A DNA stretch of 64,000 nt, taken from Leucobacter denitrificans (lineage in GTDB: Bacteria > Actinomycetota > Actinomycetes > Actinomycetales > Microbacteriaceae). Both the position numbers and the translations under genes were made by a program. Shown piece by piece: positions 21,873 to 29,558 of the stretch (within the stretch, counting starts at the first letter, position 1; each line of letters starts with the position of its first letter). The stretch lies in contig NZ_CP060716.1 of the NCBI RefSeq assembly GCF_014396385.1, positions 2,170,001 through 2,234,000 of the forward strand, read 5' to 3'. The notes under the pieces are model-generated. The model had not been told where the DNA came from. It searched no databases and saw nothing but the letters and a program-made list of their open reading frames with translations.

Positions 21873-21878
21873 TAAGAT
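21873..21878 (+). promoter_or_regulatory. Candidate -10 element of the tRNA-Pro promoter
   Basis: TAAGAT, 31 bases upstream of the mature tRNA 5' end, is a good TANNNT match. A TTCGCG at 21848-21853 could be a weak -35. Confidence 0.4.
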
Positions 21879-21909
21879 AGGGGAGTTGCCTACGCGTAAG
21901 CGAGGGTAA

Positions 21910-21986
21910 CGGGCTGTGGCGCAGTTTGGTAGCGCACTACACTGGGGGTGTAGGGGTCGCAGGTTCAAATCCTGTCAGCCCGACCA
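21910..21986 (+). tRNA. tRNA-Pro (anticodon GGG), CCA encoded
   Basis: Acceptor stem CGGGCTG (21910-21916) pairs with CAGCCCG (21976-21982). The anticodon arm is CTACA-CTGGGGG-TGTAG, which puts GGG at positions 34-36 and reads proline CCC. The T arm contains GGTTCAAATCC. Discriminator A and CCA are encoded. The 5' C-G pair is typical of proline tRNAs. The foreign arsenic island begins shortly downstream, so the tRNA may have served as its attachment site. Confidence 0.95.
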
Positions 21987-22001
21987 TGAAGTAGTCAGAA
22001 A

Positions 22002-22034
22002 CCCCGGAAAATCAACGATTTTCCGGGGTTTTTT
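22002..22034 (+). terminator. Rho-independent terminator after tRNA-Pro
   Basis: Perfect 11-bp inverted repeat CCCCGGAAAAT / ATTTTCCGGGG (22002-22012, 22018-22028) with a CAACG loop and a TTTTTT tail: the strongest U-tailed terminator in the window. Confidence 0.93.
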
Positions 22035-22504
22035 GTTGCCCGGAATTAGCTGAATTGAACCTCTGTGCCCGCTAGTGTGCCCGCAGGCCTCGCCACGAAA
22101 GGCCGAACACGCCCGGGATTCCGCGCTCCTTCCTCTGATTCTGTCGGACGCTGTTTCCTTACAAGTCACGTTCTGTAACGCTGAATGCCACCCCTGCGCC
22201 GTTCGAGTCCTCACTGTCTCAAAAGCCCTGGGTTCCCAGGCTCAATTGCCGTTTGATGACGTAGCGCTCAGATCCGTGTTCCAGCAGGAAGGGCGGCCTG
22301 GTTGCTTCGAAGGATAGAGCTCAGAGTTCTGCGGGCTTGTCCTGCCGCGCTGACTCCTTCGGGGTCGCGCACGGCGACAAGGAGAGCCTAGGTGCACCAG
22401 ATGTACCGGAAGTCGGTGCTGGTCTGGACCCGAGCGCCCAACCCAATCCGTCGAGCCTGGGCAACAATGGAGGCATCAGAAGTGCGCGGAGAGGAGCTTC
22501 GGCA
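22035..22504. other. Gene-poor left margin of the genomic island
   Basis: About 470 bases without a convincing gene on either strand. Open frames here are short and lack recognisable motifs or ribosome binding sites. I looked for an integrase remnant (the R-H-x-x-R-Y signatures) and for a repeated copy of the tRNA 3' end and saw neither. It is probably debris from the insertion or an old deletion. Confidence 0.5.
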
Positions 22505-22888
22505 GTGATTGACCGGATCTACTGCGAGGACCAGACTCACTGGTCTGACGCGGACTACTACGCGCTCTGGCGGTACTTCGACCGCCTGGCCGAGTACTTG
22601 GGCCCGACGCAGGCGCAAGCCCAGCTCCCCGAGCGCCGATCGGCTCGCATTCAGGCCCGCAAGACCGGCGTCCGCGACGATGAGTTCGCCACGATCGACC
22701 TGGCCCGCATGCCTGCAGAGAGCCAGAGGTTGCTCAGGGCGGTGCTCGTCTCGCAGCAGCGTTACGACCTGGTGCTCGAGAAGTTCCCGAATCTCGCGGC
22801 CCTGGCCCAGGCTGTCCCGGAGGCAGAGCCCAGAGGCTTCAGCCAGTACCCGCCTGCTGTGCAGGAACTATTGACGCCCCGCGATTGA
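22505..22888 (+). CDS. Hypothetical protein at island edge
   Basis: A 127-residue soluble, alpha-helical protein from GTG 22505, chosen because AGGAG lies eight bases upstream; the frame is open further back to 22337 but that extension is Ser/Gly/Pro-rich and unconvincing. It contains IDRIYCEDQTHWSDADYYALWRYFDRLAEYLG and RMPAESQRLLRAVLVSQQRYDLVL. I do not recognise a family. Its GC-rich codon use matches the arsenic island rather than the flanking chromosome. Confidence 0.45.
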   Translation: MIDRIYCEDQTHWSDADYYALWRYFDRLAEYLGPTQAQAQLPERRSARIQARKTGVRDDEFATIDLARMPAESQRLLRAVLVSQQRYDLVLEKFPNLAALAQAVPEAEPRGFSQYPPAVQELLTPRD

Positions 22889-22968
22889 CCCCGTGGAGCG
22901 CTTAGAGACGTCCCGGGCCGAGGCTCCGGCCACGCGGTCCAGCGACTTGCTGCCGGCCAGCGCCGGCC

Positions 22969-23493
22969 TTACCAAGCCTCAGATCCGTCCTGGCCCGAGC
23001 GCCGTTCGAGCAGGATGGTGTCGCGCCACTGGCCCGCGAGCGGGCCGTGCTCCATGAGCGCTATTCGCTCGCGCCGGCCGACCTGGCGGAACCCCGCTCG
23101 CTCGTGGAGGCGGAGGCTGGTCGTGTTCTCGGGGAAGACCGACGACTGGATGGTCCAGACGCCCGAGCGCTCAGCGGCGCTGATCAGCCCCTCCAGCAGG
23201 AGACGCCCGACGCCTCTGCCCGACGACTGCGGCGCGACATAGACGGAGTGCTCGACCACGCCGCGGTACACGGCGCGGGCGGAGATGGGGCCCGCGGCCG
23301 CCCAGCCGACGACCGTCGGTCCGTCCGCCGCGACGAGCATGAGACCAGGATGCTTGCCCGCTACGAACCTGCCCCAGGAGGACGGCGGCTCGGCTTCGAA
23401 CGTCGCGTGACCGGTCTCGATCCCGGCGCGGTAGATCTTCTCGACCTCGGGCCAGTCCGCCTCGGCCATCGGCCGGAGCCCGATCGCTCCCAT
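22969..23493 (-). CDS. arsN1: ArsN1-like GNAT N-acetyltransferase (arsinothricin/phosphinothricin type)
   Basis: A 174-residue GNAT protein starting MGAIGLRPMAEADWPEVEKIYRAGIETGHATFE, with the acetyl-CoA motif VAPQSSGRGVGRLLLEGLI and the late SLRLHERAGFRQVGRRE. This is the phosphinothricin/methionine sulfone acetyltransferase group; members in ars operons (ArsN1) acetylate arsinothricin, an arsenic antibiotic. The ATG overlaps the arsR stop by one base (TGATG), so the two are co-translated, which favours an arsenic role. Substrate is inferred from context. Confidence 0.8.
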   Translation of the reverse strand: MGAIGLRPMAEADWPEVEKIYRAGIETGHATFEAEPPSSWGRFVAGKHPGLMLVAADGPTVVGWAAAGPISARAVYRGVVEHSVYVAPQSSGRGVGRLLLEGLISAAERSGVWTIQSSVFPENTTSLRLHERAGFRQVGRRERIALMEHGPLAGQWRDTILLERRSGQDGSEAW

Positions 23494-23834
23494 CAGCCCA
23501 GCAGTGCCTTCGCCGCGTCGGCGAGCGTGCCGGTGGTTGGCTGGTAGTAGGCCCATTTCCCGCGCTGCTCGCGGGTGACGAGGCCCGCCTCGACGAGCAG
23601 CTTCATGTGGTGGGAGACCGTCGGCTGCGACAGGCCCACGGGGTCCGTGAGGTCGCAGACGCACATCTCGCCGGCGCTGCTCCCGACGATCATGGAGAGC
23701 AGCTTCACCCGCGTCGGGTCGCCGAGCGCCTTGAAGACCTTCGCGAGGTCGTGGGCGGTGCCGTCGTCCATCGCCTGGCCGGGGGCGCAGCAGGAGCCTG
23801 CGCTGGTGTCAATGGTGACGGGCAGTGCGTTCAT
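23493..23834 (-). CDS. arsR: ArsR-family metalloregulator
   Basis: A 113-residue ArsR/SmtB winged-helix repressor. The recognition-helix region is LSQPTVSHHMKLLVEAGLV with the metal motif MCVCDLTD just before it; a further Cys pair is present near the N-terminus (GSCCAPG), a possible third ligand for As(III). Such repressors leave DNA on binding arsenite. It is divergent from the flavoprotein gene and overlaps arsN1 downstream. The promoter region between them has overlapping opposed TTGAC boxes. Confidence 0.93.
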   Translation of the reverse strand: MNALPVTIDTSAGSCCAPGQAMDDGTAHDLAKVFKALGDPTRVKLLSMIVGSSAGEMCVCDLTDPVGLSQPTVSHHMKLLVEAGLVTREQRGKWAYYQPTTGTLADAAKALLG

Positions 23835-23855
23835 GGCTCCATTCTGCCCGACGTA

Positions 23856-23884
23856 TTGACATCTGTCGATATGAGCGTCAAGAT
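23856..23884. promoter_or_regulatory. Divergent arsR / flavoprotein promoter with probable ArsR operator
   Basis: A plus-strand -35 TTGACA (23856-23861) and a minus-strand -35 TTGACG (complement of 23876-23881) face each other, with CATCTGTCGATATG between. A CAAGAT hexamer 17 bases after the plus -35 is a fair -10. A repressor bound in the middle would block both promoters. Confidence 0.5.
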
Positions 23885-23927
23885 CGTCTTGTCTCACATC
23901 GAAGAACGTCAATGCATGGAGGTCGCA

Positions 23928-25250
23928 GTGAACCCTGTCGTCGTCATCGGGGCCGGTCCGCAGGGACTGGCCGCCGCAGCCCATCTGATCGAGCGGGGGC
24001 TCGAACCGCTCGTCCTGGAGTCCGGCGACACGGCTGCCTCCGCGGTAGCCGAGTGGGGCCACGTGCGCCTGTTCTCGCCGTGGACGGAGCTCACCGACCC
24101 CGCGTCGCGACGCCTGCTGGAACCGACCGGATGGTCGGCCCCGACGCAGGGCTACCCGACCGGCGCGCAGTGGATCGAGCAGTACCTCGCACCCCTCAGC
24201 AATGTGCTCGGCGACCGCGTGCGCTACGGGACGCGGGTCGTCGGCCTCGGCCGCAAGGGCCGCGACCTCTCCGTCGACGCCGGCCGTGCCGAGCAGCCCT
24301 TCATCGTCCACGTCGAGCGCGCGGACGGCTCCGAGGAGCGGATCGAAGCCCGCGCCGTGATCGATGCCTCGGGCACCTGGCGGACGCCGAGCCCTGCCGG
24401 GGCTGACGGGCTTCCTGCCCTCGGTGAGAGCGCAGCGGTCGATGCGGGGCTCTTGAACCACCGCATGCCCACGATCGAGGACGCGACTGCTCTGGCCGGC
24501 CAGCACGTCGTGGTCGTCGGCAACGGGCACTCCGCGGCGACGACGATCGGCACGCTCTCCCGCGTGGCCAAGCGCGAGCCGGGGACGCGGATCACCTGGG
24601 TGCTGCGCCGCGGCGCGGTCGGCAACACCTTCGGCGGCGGCAGCGCCGACGAACTGCCCGAGCGCGGGGCTCTGGGCCAGCGGGCGAAGAAGGCCGTCGA
24701 GGACGGCCTCGTCGATCTCGTCACCGGGTTCCGCACCGAGCAGGTCGTCGTCGACGGCGGCCAGGCGGTGCTCGTCGCAGAGGACGGCCGCCGCCTCGAG
24801 CCTGCCGCTCGGGTCTTCGTCGCCACCGGCTTCCGTCCTGACCTCTCCTTCGTCTCAGAGATCCGTCTCGACCTCGACATGCGCCTGCAGGCACCGTCGA
24901 AGATCGCTGCGGAGGTCGACCCGAACCTGCACTCCTGCGGCTCCGTCCGGGCCACCGGCGCGGCCGACCTCGAGCAGCCCGAGCCGGGGTTCTACATCGT
25001 GGGCGCGAAGTCCTACGGCCGAGCGCCGACCTTCCTCGCCCTGACCGGGTTCGAGCAGGTGCGCAGCGTCGTCGCAGCCATCGCCGGGGACCGCGAAGCC
25101 GCCGAGCGCGTGGACCTCGCCCTCCCGGACACCGGCGTGTGCGGCGGCTCCGGCCTCTTCGACGCGCCGGACGAGCAGTCCGCAGCCGGGTCCTGCTGCG
25201 CCTCTGCTCCGCAGCTCATCCAGCTCGGCACGGCACCAGCTGGCCGCTGA
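23928..25250 (+). CDS. ArsO-type flavin-dependent monooxygenase-like protein
   Basis: A 440-residue two-dinucleotide-fold flavoprotein: FAD motif VVVIGAGPQGLAAAAHLIERG at the N-terminus, NAD(P)H motif VVVVGNGHSAATTIGTLSRV near 190, and VFVATGFRPDLSF late. The C-terminal tail has GVCGGSG and AGSCCASAP, Cys motifs that could bind As(III). Proteins of this type in ars operons are called ArsO and are thought to oxidise organoarsenicals; the exact reaction is unsettled. GTG 23928 is chosen for the GGAGG five bases upstream. It is divergent from arsR. Confidence 0.75.
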   Translation: MNPVVVIGAGPQGLAAAAHLIERGLEPLVLESGDTAASAVAEWGHVRLFSPWTELTDPASRRLLEPTGWSAPTQGYPTGAQWIEQYLAPLSNVLGDRVRYGTRVVGLGRKGRDLSVDAGRAEQPFIVHVERADGSEERIEARAVIDASGTWRTPSPAGADGLPALGESAAVDAGLLNHRMPTIEDATALAGQHVVVVGNGHSAATTIGTLSRVAKREPGTRITWVLRRGAVGNTFGGGSADELPERGALGQRAKKAVEDGLVDLVTGFRTEQVVVDGGQAVLVAEDGRRLEPAARVFVATGFRPDLSFVSEIRLDLDMRLQAPSKIAAEVDPNLHSCGSVRATGAADLEQPEPGFYIVGAKSYGRAPTFLALTGFEQVRSVVAAIAGDREAAERVDLALPDTGVCGGSGLFDAPDEQSAAGSCCASAPQLIQLGTAPAGR

Positions 25251-25264
25251 GTCGCGGACACCAG

Positions 25265-25298
25265 GAAGGGGCAGGAACCAGACGGTTCCTGCCCCTTC
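25265..25298. terminator. Hairpin between convergent flavoprotein and arsC genes
   Basis: Perfect 15-bp stem GAAGGGGCAGGAACC / GGTTCCTGCCCCTTC with an AGAC loop, lying between two converging stops. No T tract follows on either strand, as in the U-less terminators described for Actinobacteria. Confidence 0.75.
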
Positions 25299-25314
25299 TC
25301 ACGTGCGGTGCCGC

Positions 25315-25722
25315 TCAGCCCAGGAGCTCCGCCAGCAGCGTTTCGACGCGGGCCTTGATGTCGTCCCGGATCGGACGCACCGCCTCGATGCCCTGACCGG
25401 CCGGGTCCTCGAGCTTCCAGTCCTCGTACCGCTTGCCGGGGAAGAACGGGCACGCGTCGCCGCAGCCCATGGTGATCACGACGTCGGAGTCCTGCACCGC
25501 TTCGGTGGTGAGCACCTTGGGCTGCTCGGCGGTGATGTCGATGCCCTCCTCGCGCATTGCCTCGACGGCGACCGGGTTGATCTGGTCGGCGGGCATGGAT
25601 CCGGCCGAGCGGACCTCGACGCGGTCGCCTGCGAGCTCGCGGAGATAGCCGGCGGCCATCTGGGAGCGGCCGGCGTTGTGGACGCAGACGAACAGGACGG
25701 AGGGCTTCGGGGTTTCGGTCAT
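25315..25722 (-). CDS. arsC: Arsenate reductase, low-molecular-weight phosphatase type
   Basis: A 135-residue protein with the P-loop VLFVCVHNAGRSQMA (CX5R catalytic Cys), SAGSMPADQINP, and VVITMGCGDACPFFPGKRYEDW, where the Asp and Cys residues act in arsenate reduction. It reduces arsenate to arsenite, probably with thioredoxin as electron donor; a thioredoxin gene lies in the same operon. It begins 11 bases after the ArsR-ArsC fusion gene, the last cistron of the minus-strand ars operon. Confidence 0.93.
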   Translation of the reverse strand: MTETPKPSVLFVCVHNAGRSQMAAGYLRELAGDRVEVRSAGSMPADQINPVAVEAMREEGIDITAEQPKVLTTEAVQDSDVVITMGCGDACPFFPGKRYEDWKLEDPAGQGIEAVRPIRDDIKARVETLLAELLG

Positions 25723-25733
25723 GACGGGCTCCT

Positions 25734-26744
25734 TCAGGCTTTGCTGGTGAGAGTGGCGAGGAGGCCGCGGACACGGTCCTCGATGTCGTGGCGGATCGCC
25801 TCGACACCTTCCGGGGAGGCCAGGGCCGGGTCGCCGACGGCCCAGTCCTCGTAGTGGACGCCGGGGATGATCGGGCAGACGTCGCCGCAGCCCATCGTGA
25901 CCACCACGTCGGCCGCGCGCACGGCGTCATCGGTGAGCGGCTTCGGGAACGCCGTCTCGGCCTCCAGTGCGCCCTCGATCTCGGTGAGCAGCGAGCGCAC
26001 GTGCGGGTGCACATCCGACGCCGGGGCGGAACCGGCGGAGCGGGCGATCACGCGGCCGTCGGCGAGCTGGTTGACGATCGCGGCGGCGAGCTGGGAGCGG
26101 CCCGCGTTCTGCACGCACACGAACAGCACCTGCGGCACCCCGGTCTCATGGTCGCGGGTCATGTCGGCGAGGCGCTGCCGGGCGAACCGCTCGGTCAGCG
26201 GGATCATGTGCGCCGTCAGCTTGGCCGAGCGCACCAGGCCGGCGTAGGACTCGCGCACGATCGCGATCACGAGGTCCCGGTTCAACCCGGTCAGCTCGTC
26301 CGCGAGCTCTTCGGCGAGACGGGTCACGCGGGCGTCCATCTGCCGCAGGGCCTCGGTCCGTGCTGCGGTGTCTTCGGGTTCGTCGGTGACGGCGGCGGCG
26401 GGAGCGAACGCGTCGAGGAGGGCCGCGACGGCGCGCTGCTTGCCCGGGGCGATGCGGTAGTACACCCAGGTGCCGCGCCGCTCGGACAGCAGCATTCCGG
26501 TCTCCTTCAGCACCTTCAGGTGGTGCGAAACGGTCGGCTGCGACACCTCGGCGAGGTCGGCGAGGTCGCACACGCAGGACTCGCCGCGCGGGTCGGTCGC
26601 GATCGCGGAGAGCATCCGCAGCCGCAGCGGGTCAGCGAGCGCTTTCAGTGCCCCGGCCACGGTCGTGGCGGCCTCGGTGCCGATCGCGTGCGCCGTGGAC
26701 GGTGCGCACGTGTCGGCGTCGGAGATGACGGTCGTGTCGGTCAT
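25734..26744 (-). CDS. ArsR-ArsC fusion: metalloregulator plus arsenate reductase
   Basis: A 336-residue three-part protein. Residues about 25-115 are an ArsR repressor (SCVCDLADLAEVSQPTVSHHLKVLKE). Residues about 130-195 are a helical linker (EALRQMDARVTRLAEEL...), like the three-helix dimerisation segment found before ArsC in Actinobacteria. Residues about 200-336 are a complete LMW-type ArsC with VLFVCVQNAGRSQLAAA and VVTMGCGDVCPIIPGVHYEDW. Both active motifs look intact. The gene overlaps acr3 (ATGA) and sits ahead of a second stand-alone arsC, so reduction capacity is duplicated. Confidence 0.9.
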   Translation of the reverse strand: MTDTTVISDADTCAPSTAHAIGTEAATTVAGALKALADPLRLRMLSAIATDPRGESCVCDLADLAEVSQPTVSHHLKVLKETGMLLSERRGTWVYYRIAPGKQRAVAALLDAFAPAAAVTDEPEDTAARTEALRQMDARVTRLAEELADELTGLNRDLVIAIVRESYAGLVRSAKLTAHMIPLTERFARQRLADMTRDHETGVPQVLFVCVQNAGRSQLAAAIVNQLADGRVIARSAGSAPASDVHPHVRSLLTEIEGALEAETAFPKPLTDDAVRAADVVVTMGCGDVCPIIPGVHYEDWAVGDPALASPEGVEAIRHDIEDRVRGLLATLTSKA

Positions 26745-27829
26745 GACGTCCTCGATTCGGTGGCGTAGGGGTCGGTGTGGAACCAGGCCTTCGCGGCCCA
26801 GAGCGAGACGTAGACCAGGCCCACGAGCACGGGCACTTCGATGAGCGGGCCGACGACCCCGGCCAAGGCCTGGCCGGATGCCGCGCCGAAGGTGCCGATC
26901 GCGACCGCGATGGCGAGCTCGAAGTTGTTGCCCGCTGCGGTGAACGCGAGCGTCGTGGAGCGCGCGTAGCCCAGGCCGAGGGCTTTGCCGAGCAGGATCC
27001 CGGCGAACCACATCAGCGCGAAGTAGACCAGCAGCGGCAGCGCGATGCGGGCGACGTCCATCGGGTGGGAGGTGACCTGTTCGCCCTGCAGGGCGAACAG
27101 CAGCACGATCGTGAACAGCAACCCGTAGAGCGCCCACGGCCCGATCCTCGGGAGGAACTTCTCCTCGTACCAGTCGCGCCCCTTGCGCTTCTCGCCGATG
27201 AACCGGGACGCGAAGCCCGCGACGAGCGGGACGCCGAGGAACACGAGCACGTTCAAGGCGATCTGCCAGACCGAGACCTCCAGGCCCTGCGCGTCCAGGC
27301 CCAGCCAGCCCGGCAGCACGGTCAGGTAGAACCAGCCCAGCACCGAGAACATCACGACCTGGAACACGGAGTTGATCGCGACCAGTACCGCGGTCGCCTC
27401 GCGGTCGCCGCAGGCGAGGTCGTTCCAGATCACGACCATCGCGATGCAGCGGGCGAGTCCGACGATGATCAGTCCGGTCCGGTACTCGGGCAGGTCCGGC
27501 AGGAAGATCCAGGCGAGAGCGAACATCACCGCGGGCCCCACGAGCCAGTTCAGCACCAGCGAGGAGACCAGGAGCTTCTTGTCACCCGTGACGGCGGCGA
27601 CCTTGTCGTAGCGGACCTTCGCGAGCACTGGGTACATCATCACCAGCAGGCCCAGCCCGATCGGGATCGAGATCCCGCCGACCTCCATCGCCGAGAGCGC
27701 GTCCGAGAGCGCGGGCACGAAGCGGCCGAGCAGGAGGCCCGCGACCATCGCGAGGCCGATCCACAACGGCAGCCACTTGTCGAGTGTAGAGAGCCGTTTC
27801 GGAGCGGTCCGGGTCAGGGTGTCGGTCAT
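26741..27829 (-). CDS. arsB: ACR3 family arsenite efflux transporter
   Basis: A 362-residue ten-helix membrane protein. Conserved ACR3 features include GLARCIAMVVIWNDLACGDRE with the essential Cys, LVAINSVFQVVMFSVLGWFYL, and AFTAAGNNFELAIAVAIGTFG. ACR3 pumps As(OH)3/arsenite out with the proton gradient. Its start overlaps the thioredoxin stop (ATGA) and its stop overlaps the start of arsR-arsC, making a tight trx-acr3-arsRC-arsC operon. Also called ArsB in many annotations, though not related to the ArsB family of E. coli. Confidence 0.95.
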   Translation of the reverse strand: MTDTLTRTAPKRLSTLDKWLPLWIGLAMVAGLLLGRFVPALSDALSAMEVGGISIPIGLGLLVMMYPVLAKVRYDKVAAVTGDKKLLVSSLVLNWLVGPAVMFALAWIFLPDLPEYRTGLIIVGLARCIAMVVIWNDLACGDREATAVLVAINSVFQVVMFSVLGWFYLTVLPGWLGLDAQGLEVSVWQIALNVLVFLGVPLVAGFASRFIGEKRKGRDWYEEKFLPRIGPWALYGLLFTIVLLFALQGEQVTSHPMDVARIALPLLVYFALMWFAGILLGKALGLGYARSTTLAFTAAGNNFELAIAVAIGTFGAASGQALAGVVGPLIEVPVLVGLVYVSLWAAKAWFHTDPYATESRTS

Positions 27830-28161
27830 GCGAGCAGCTCCTCGATCTTCGCGATGTAGACGGGTTTCGGGTGCGCGCCGATCAGCACGTCCACGCGTTC
27901 CCCGTCCCGGTAGAAGCCGAGGGTCGGGATCGAGGTCACGCCGGCCGCGGTCACGGTCTCCTGGTTCTGGTCGGCGTCGACCTTCACGACCTTCACCCGG
28001 CCCGCGTACTCGCCGGCGAGCTGGTCCAGTATCGGGGCGATCGCCCTGCACGGGCCGCACCAGGTCGCCCAGATGTCGACCACGACGGGCAGCTCGGACT
28101 CAAGAACCTCCGCCCGGAAGGTCGCGTCGGTGACGGGGACTGGAGAGGCTTGATTCGACAT
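27826..28161 (-). CDS. trxA: Thioredoxin
   Basis: A 111-residue thioredoxin with the active site VVDIWATWCGPCRAIAPILD and the cis-Pro segment VTSIPTLGFYRDGE. It probably recycles the two arsenate reductases of the operon. It is the first gene of the operon, with a probable ArsR operator directly before the ATG at 28161. Its stop overlaps the acr3 start. Confidence 0.94.
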   Translation of the reverse strand: MSNQASPVPVTDATFRAEVLESELPVVVDIWATWCGPCRAIAPILDQLAGEYAGRVKVVKVDADQNQETVTAAGVTSIPTLGFYRDGERVDVLIGAHPKPVYIAKIEELLA

Positions 28162-28162
28162 G

Positions 28163-28176
28163 CTTCTATATTGAAG
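28163..28176. promoter_or_regulatory. Probable ArsR operator of the trx-acr3-arsRC-arsC operon
   Basis: CTTCTATATTGAAG is a near-perfect palindrome one base upstream of the thioredoxin ATG, and a second partial copy CTTCTATTCAG follows at 28179-28189. TTC...GAA dyads with an AT centre are typical ArsR binding sites. A repressor here would block transcription initiation. Confidence 0.55.
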
Positions 28177-28283
28177 CTCTTCTATTCAGATCGCAACCTC
28201 AAGCCGTACACGTCATCGAATGTTCACTTTCGCGCGGGCACCGAGTACCGCCTCGCAAGCAATCACAAGTCGCCGAGCGATGG

Positions 28284-29333
28284 TCAGTCGTCGAGGCCGA
28301 ACTCGTCGGTCACCTGCTCGATGGTGAACTTCTGGCGCAGCTTCGCCGCGGTGTTCTGGTTCGCGAACATTCCGTTCTTCCACACGGCCTGCTCGCGCGG
28401 CACCGTCTTGGTCCACTCGACGGGCACGACCCACTCGGCACTGTCGTCCTCATCGTCGCCCTCGTGGCGGTACGTGCCGACGAGCGGGAGGCTCTGCAGC
28501 GGGGTCTCGACGCCGTCGACGTCGACCATCGCCGCGTCGAAGCGGCGGGCCTCGCCGATCACGGTCCCGACGCCGACGTAGCCGGCTTTGGGGATGTGCA
28601 CGAAGACGCGCGCGCCGATCGGCAGGTTCTTCAGGGTCCGCGAGAACCATGCCCCGCCGCCGCCCGAGACGAAGCCGTACTTCTGCCCGTCCGCCCACTG
28701 GCGGGTGCCGCTGTCCTCGCCGAACGCGACGTACCAGTCGCTGCCGTTCCATGCCTCGCGGGTCTTCGTCTGCCGGGCGGGCGCAGCGCCGGGAGCCTGC
28801 TGGCCCTCGTTCTCGACCAGCCAGGTCCGGGCGAGGTACTTCGCCCCGTTGTCCTCGAAGTGGCGGAAGAAGACGACGTTGATCGGCACGGCGAAACCCT
28901 CGTTGAGGAACCGCACGATGCGCTCGGTGGCCGCATCGACGCTCGCGGCGACGATAGTGAACGTCTGCGTGCTGTTGACCTCCTCGAGCGCGACCCCGGG
29001 CTTGTACGCCTCGAAGATGGCTTGGATCTGCGTGCGGCCGAGCCCCGCGACCCAGGATCCGTAGTCCAGCGCCTGCGCGGTGACGTCGCGCGGAGTCTTG
29101 TCGCGCTTGAGCTCGATGACGTGCACTGCGGCGGTCTCGTCGAGCGCGAGCAGGTCGATGAACCCGCCGAAAGCCGTGGGGACCTGGCGGCCGATGATCA
29201 ACAGCGTCTCGCCGAGCATCGACGGGTCGGACTCGATGTACGTCTCGAGCTGCGACTCGAGTCCGATCGAGGTCGGGACGATGCGGCTGAGCCGGCCGCC
29301 GTCCGCGCGCCACAGGCCCATTTCAACTGCCAT
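28284..29333 (-). CDS. DUF91/NucS-like PD-(D/E)XK nuclease with C-terminal EVE/PUA-like region
   Basis: A 349-residue protein. The N-terminal half has the nuclease core GGFIDLLALDETAAVHVIELKRDKTPRDVTAQALDYGSWV: Asp, then E-x-K on the next strand, then the Gln of many DUF91 proteins. Residues from about 205 start WNGSDWYVAFGEDSGTRQWADGQKYGFV and include ARVFVHIPKAGYVGVGTVIGEA, resembling a modified-base or RNA-binding EVE/PUA fold (inference). I picked the ATG at 29333 because GGAGGGTG precedes it. It lies alone on the island, not in the ars operon; a role in phage defence or repair is possible. Confidence 0.65.
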   Translation of the reverse strand: MAVEMGLWRADGGRLSRIVPTSIGLESQLETYIESDPSMLGETLLIIGRQVPTAFGGFIDLLALDETAAVHVIELKRDKTPRDVTAQALDYGSWVAGLGRTQIQAIFEAYKPGVALEEVNSTQTFTIVAASVDAATERIVRFLNEGFAVPINVVFFRHFEDNGAKYLARTWLVENEGQQAPGAAPARQTKTREAWNGSDWYVAFGEDSGTRQWADGQKYGFVSGGGGAWFSRTLKNLPIGARVFVHIPKAGYVGVGTVIGEARRFDAAMVDVDGVETPLQSLPLVGTYRHEGDDEDDSAEWVVPVEWTKTVPREQAVWKNGMFANQNTAAKLRQKFTIEQVTDEFGLDD

Positions 29334-29558
29334 TGCTATTTCACCCTCCACCACCGTGAGGCGTCCGGTCGCCTGGCAATGAGCCTATCGAGAAGTGCTC
29401 TGCGAGCGAGCGAGTCGGCTGTACATCCGATGCCGGGCTGAGCTCTAATTGTGAGGAGGCATAGTCAATTCATAATTTGCCTGACAAGCCGCGCTCAGGC
29501 TTCGCTTCTGCACAGCAAAAGCCTCGCGCACAACTACAACTGAACAGAGTGATTCGAG
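29334..29558. other. AT-richer intergenic region upstream of the secreted-protein gene
   Basis: 225 bases with no gene. The stretch 29441-29485 is visibly richer in A and T than its surroundings and probably holds the promoter for the gene at 29559. I see no terminator or repeat. Confidence 0.4.

Noticed and set aside
21987..22504. Possible integrase remnant or attachment repeat next to the tRNA
   Set aside because: No tyrosine or serine recombinase motif in any frame, and I could not find a second copy of the tRNA 3' end near 29.3-32.3 kb by eye.
23493..24530. Long 345-residue version of the ArsR gene
   Set aside because: The extra N-terminal part is the antisense of the flavoprotein gene; the ATG at 23834 gives a normal 113-residue ArsR.
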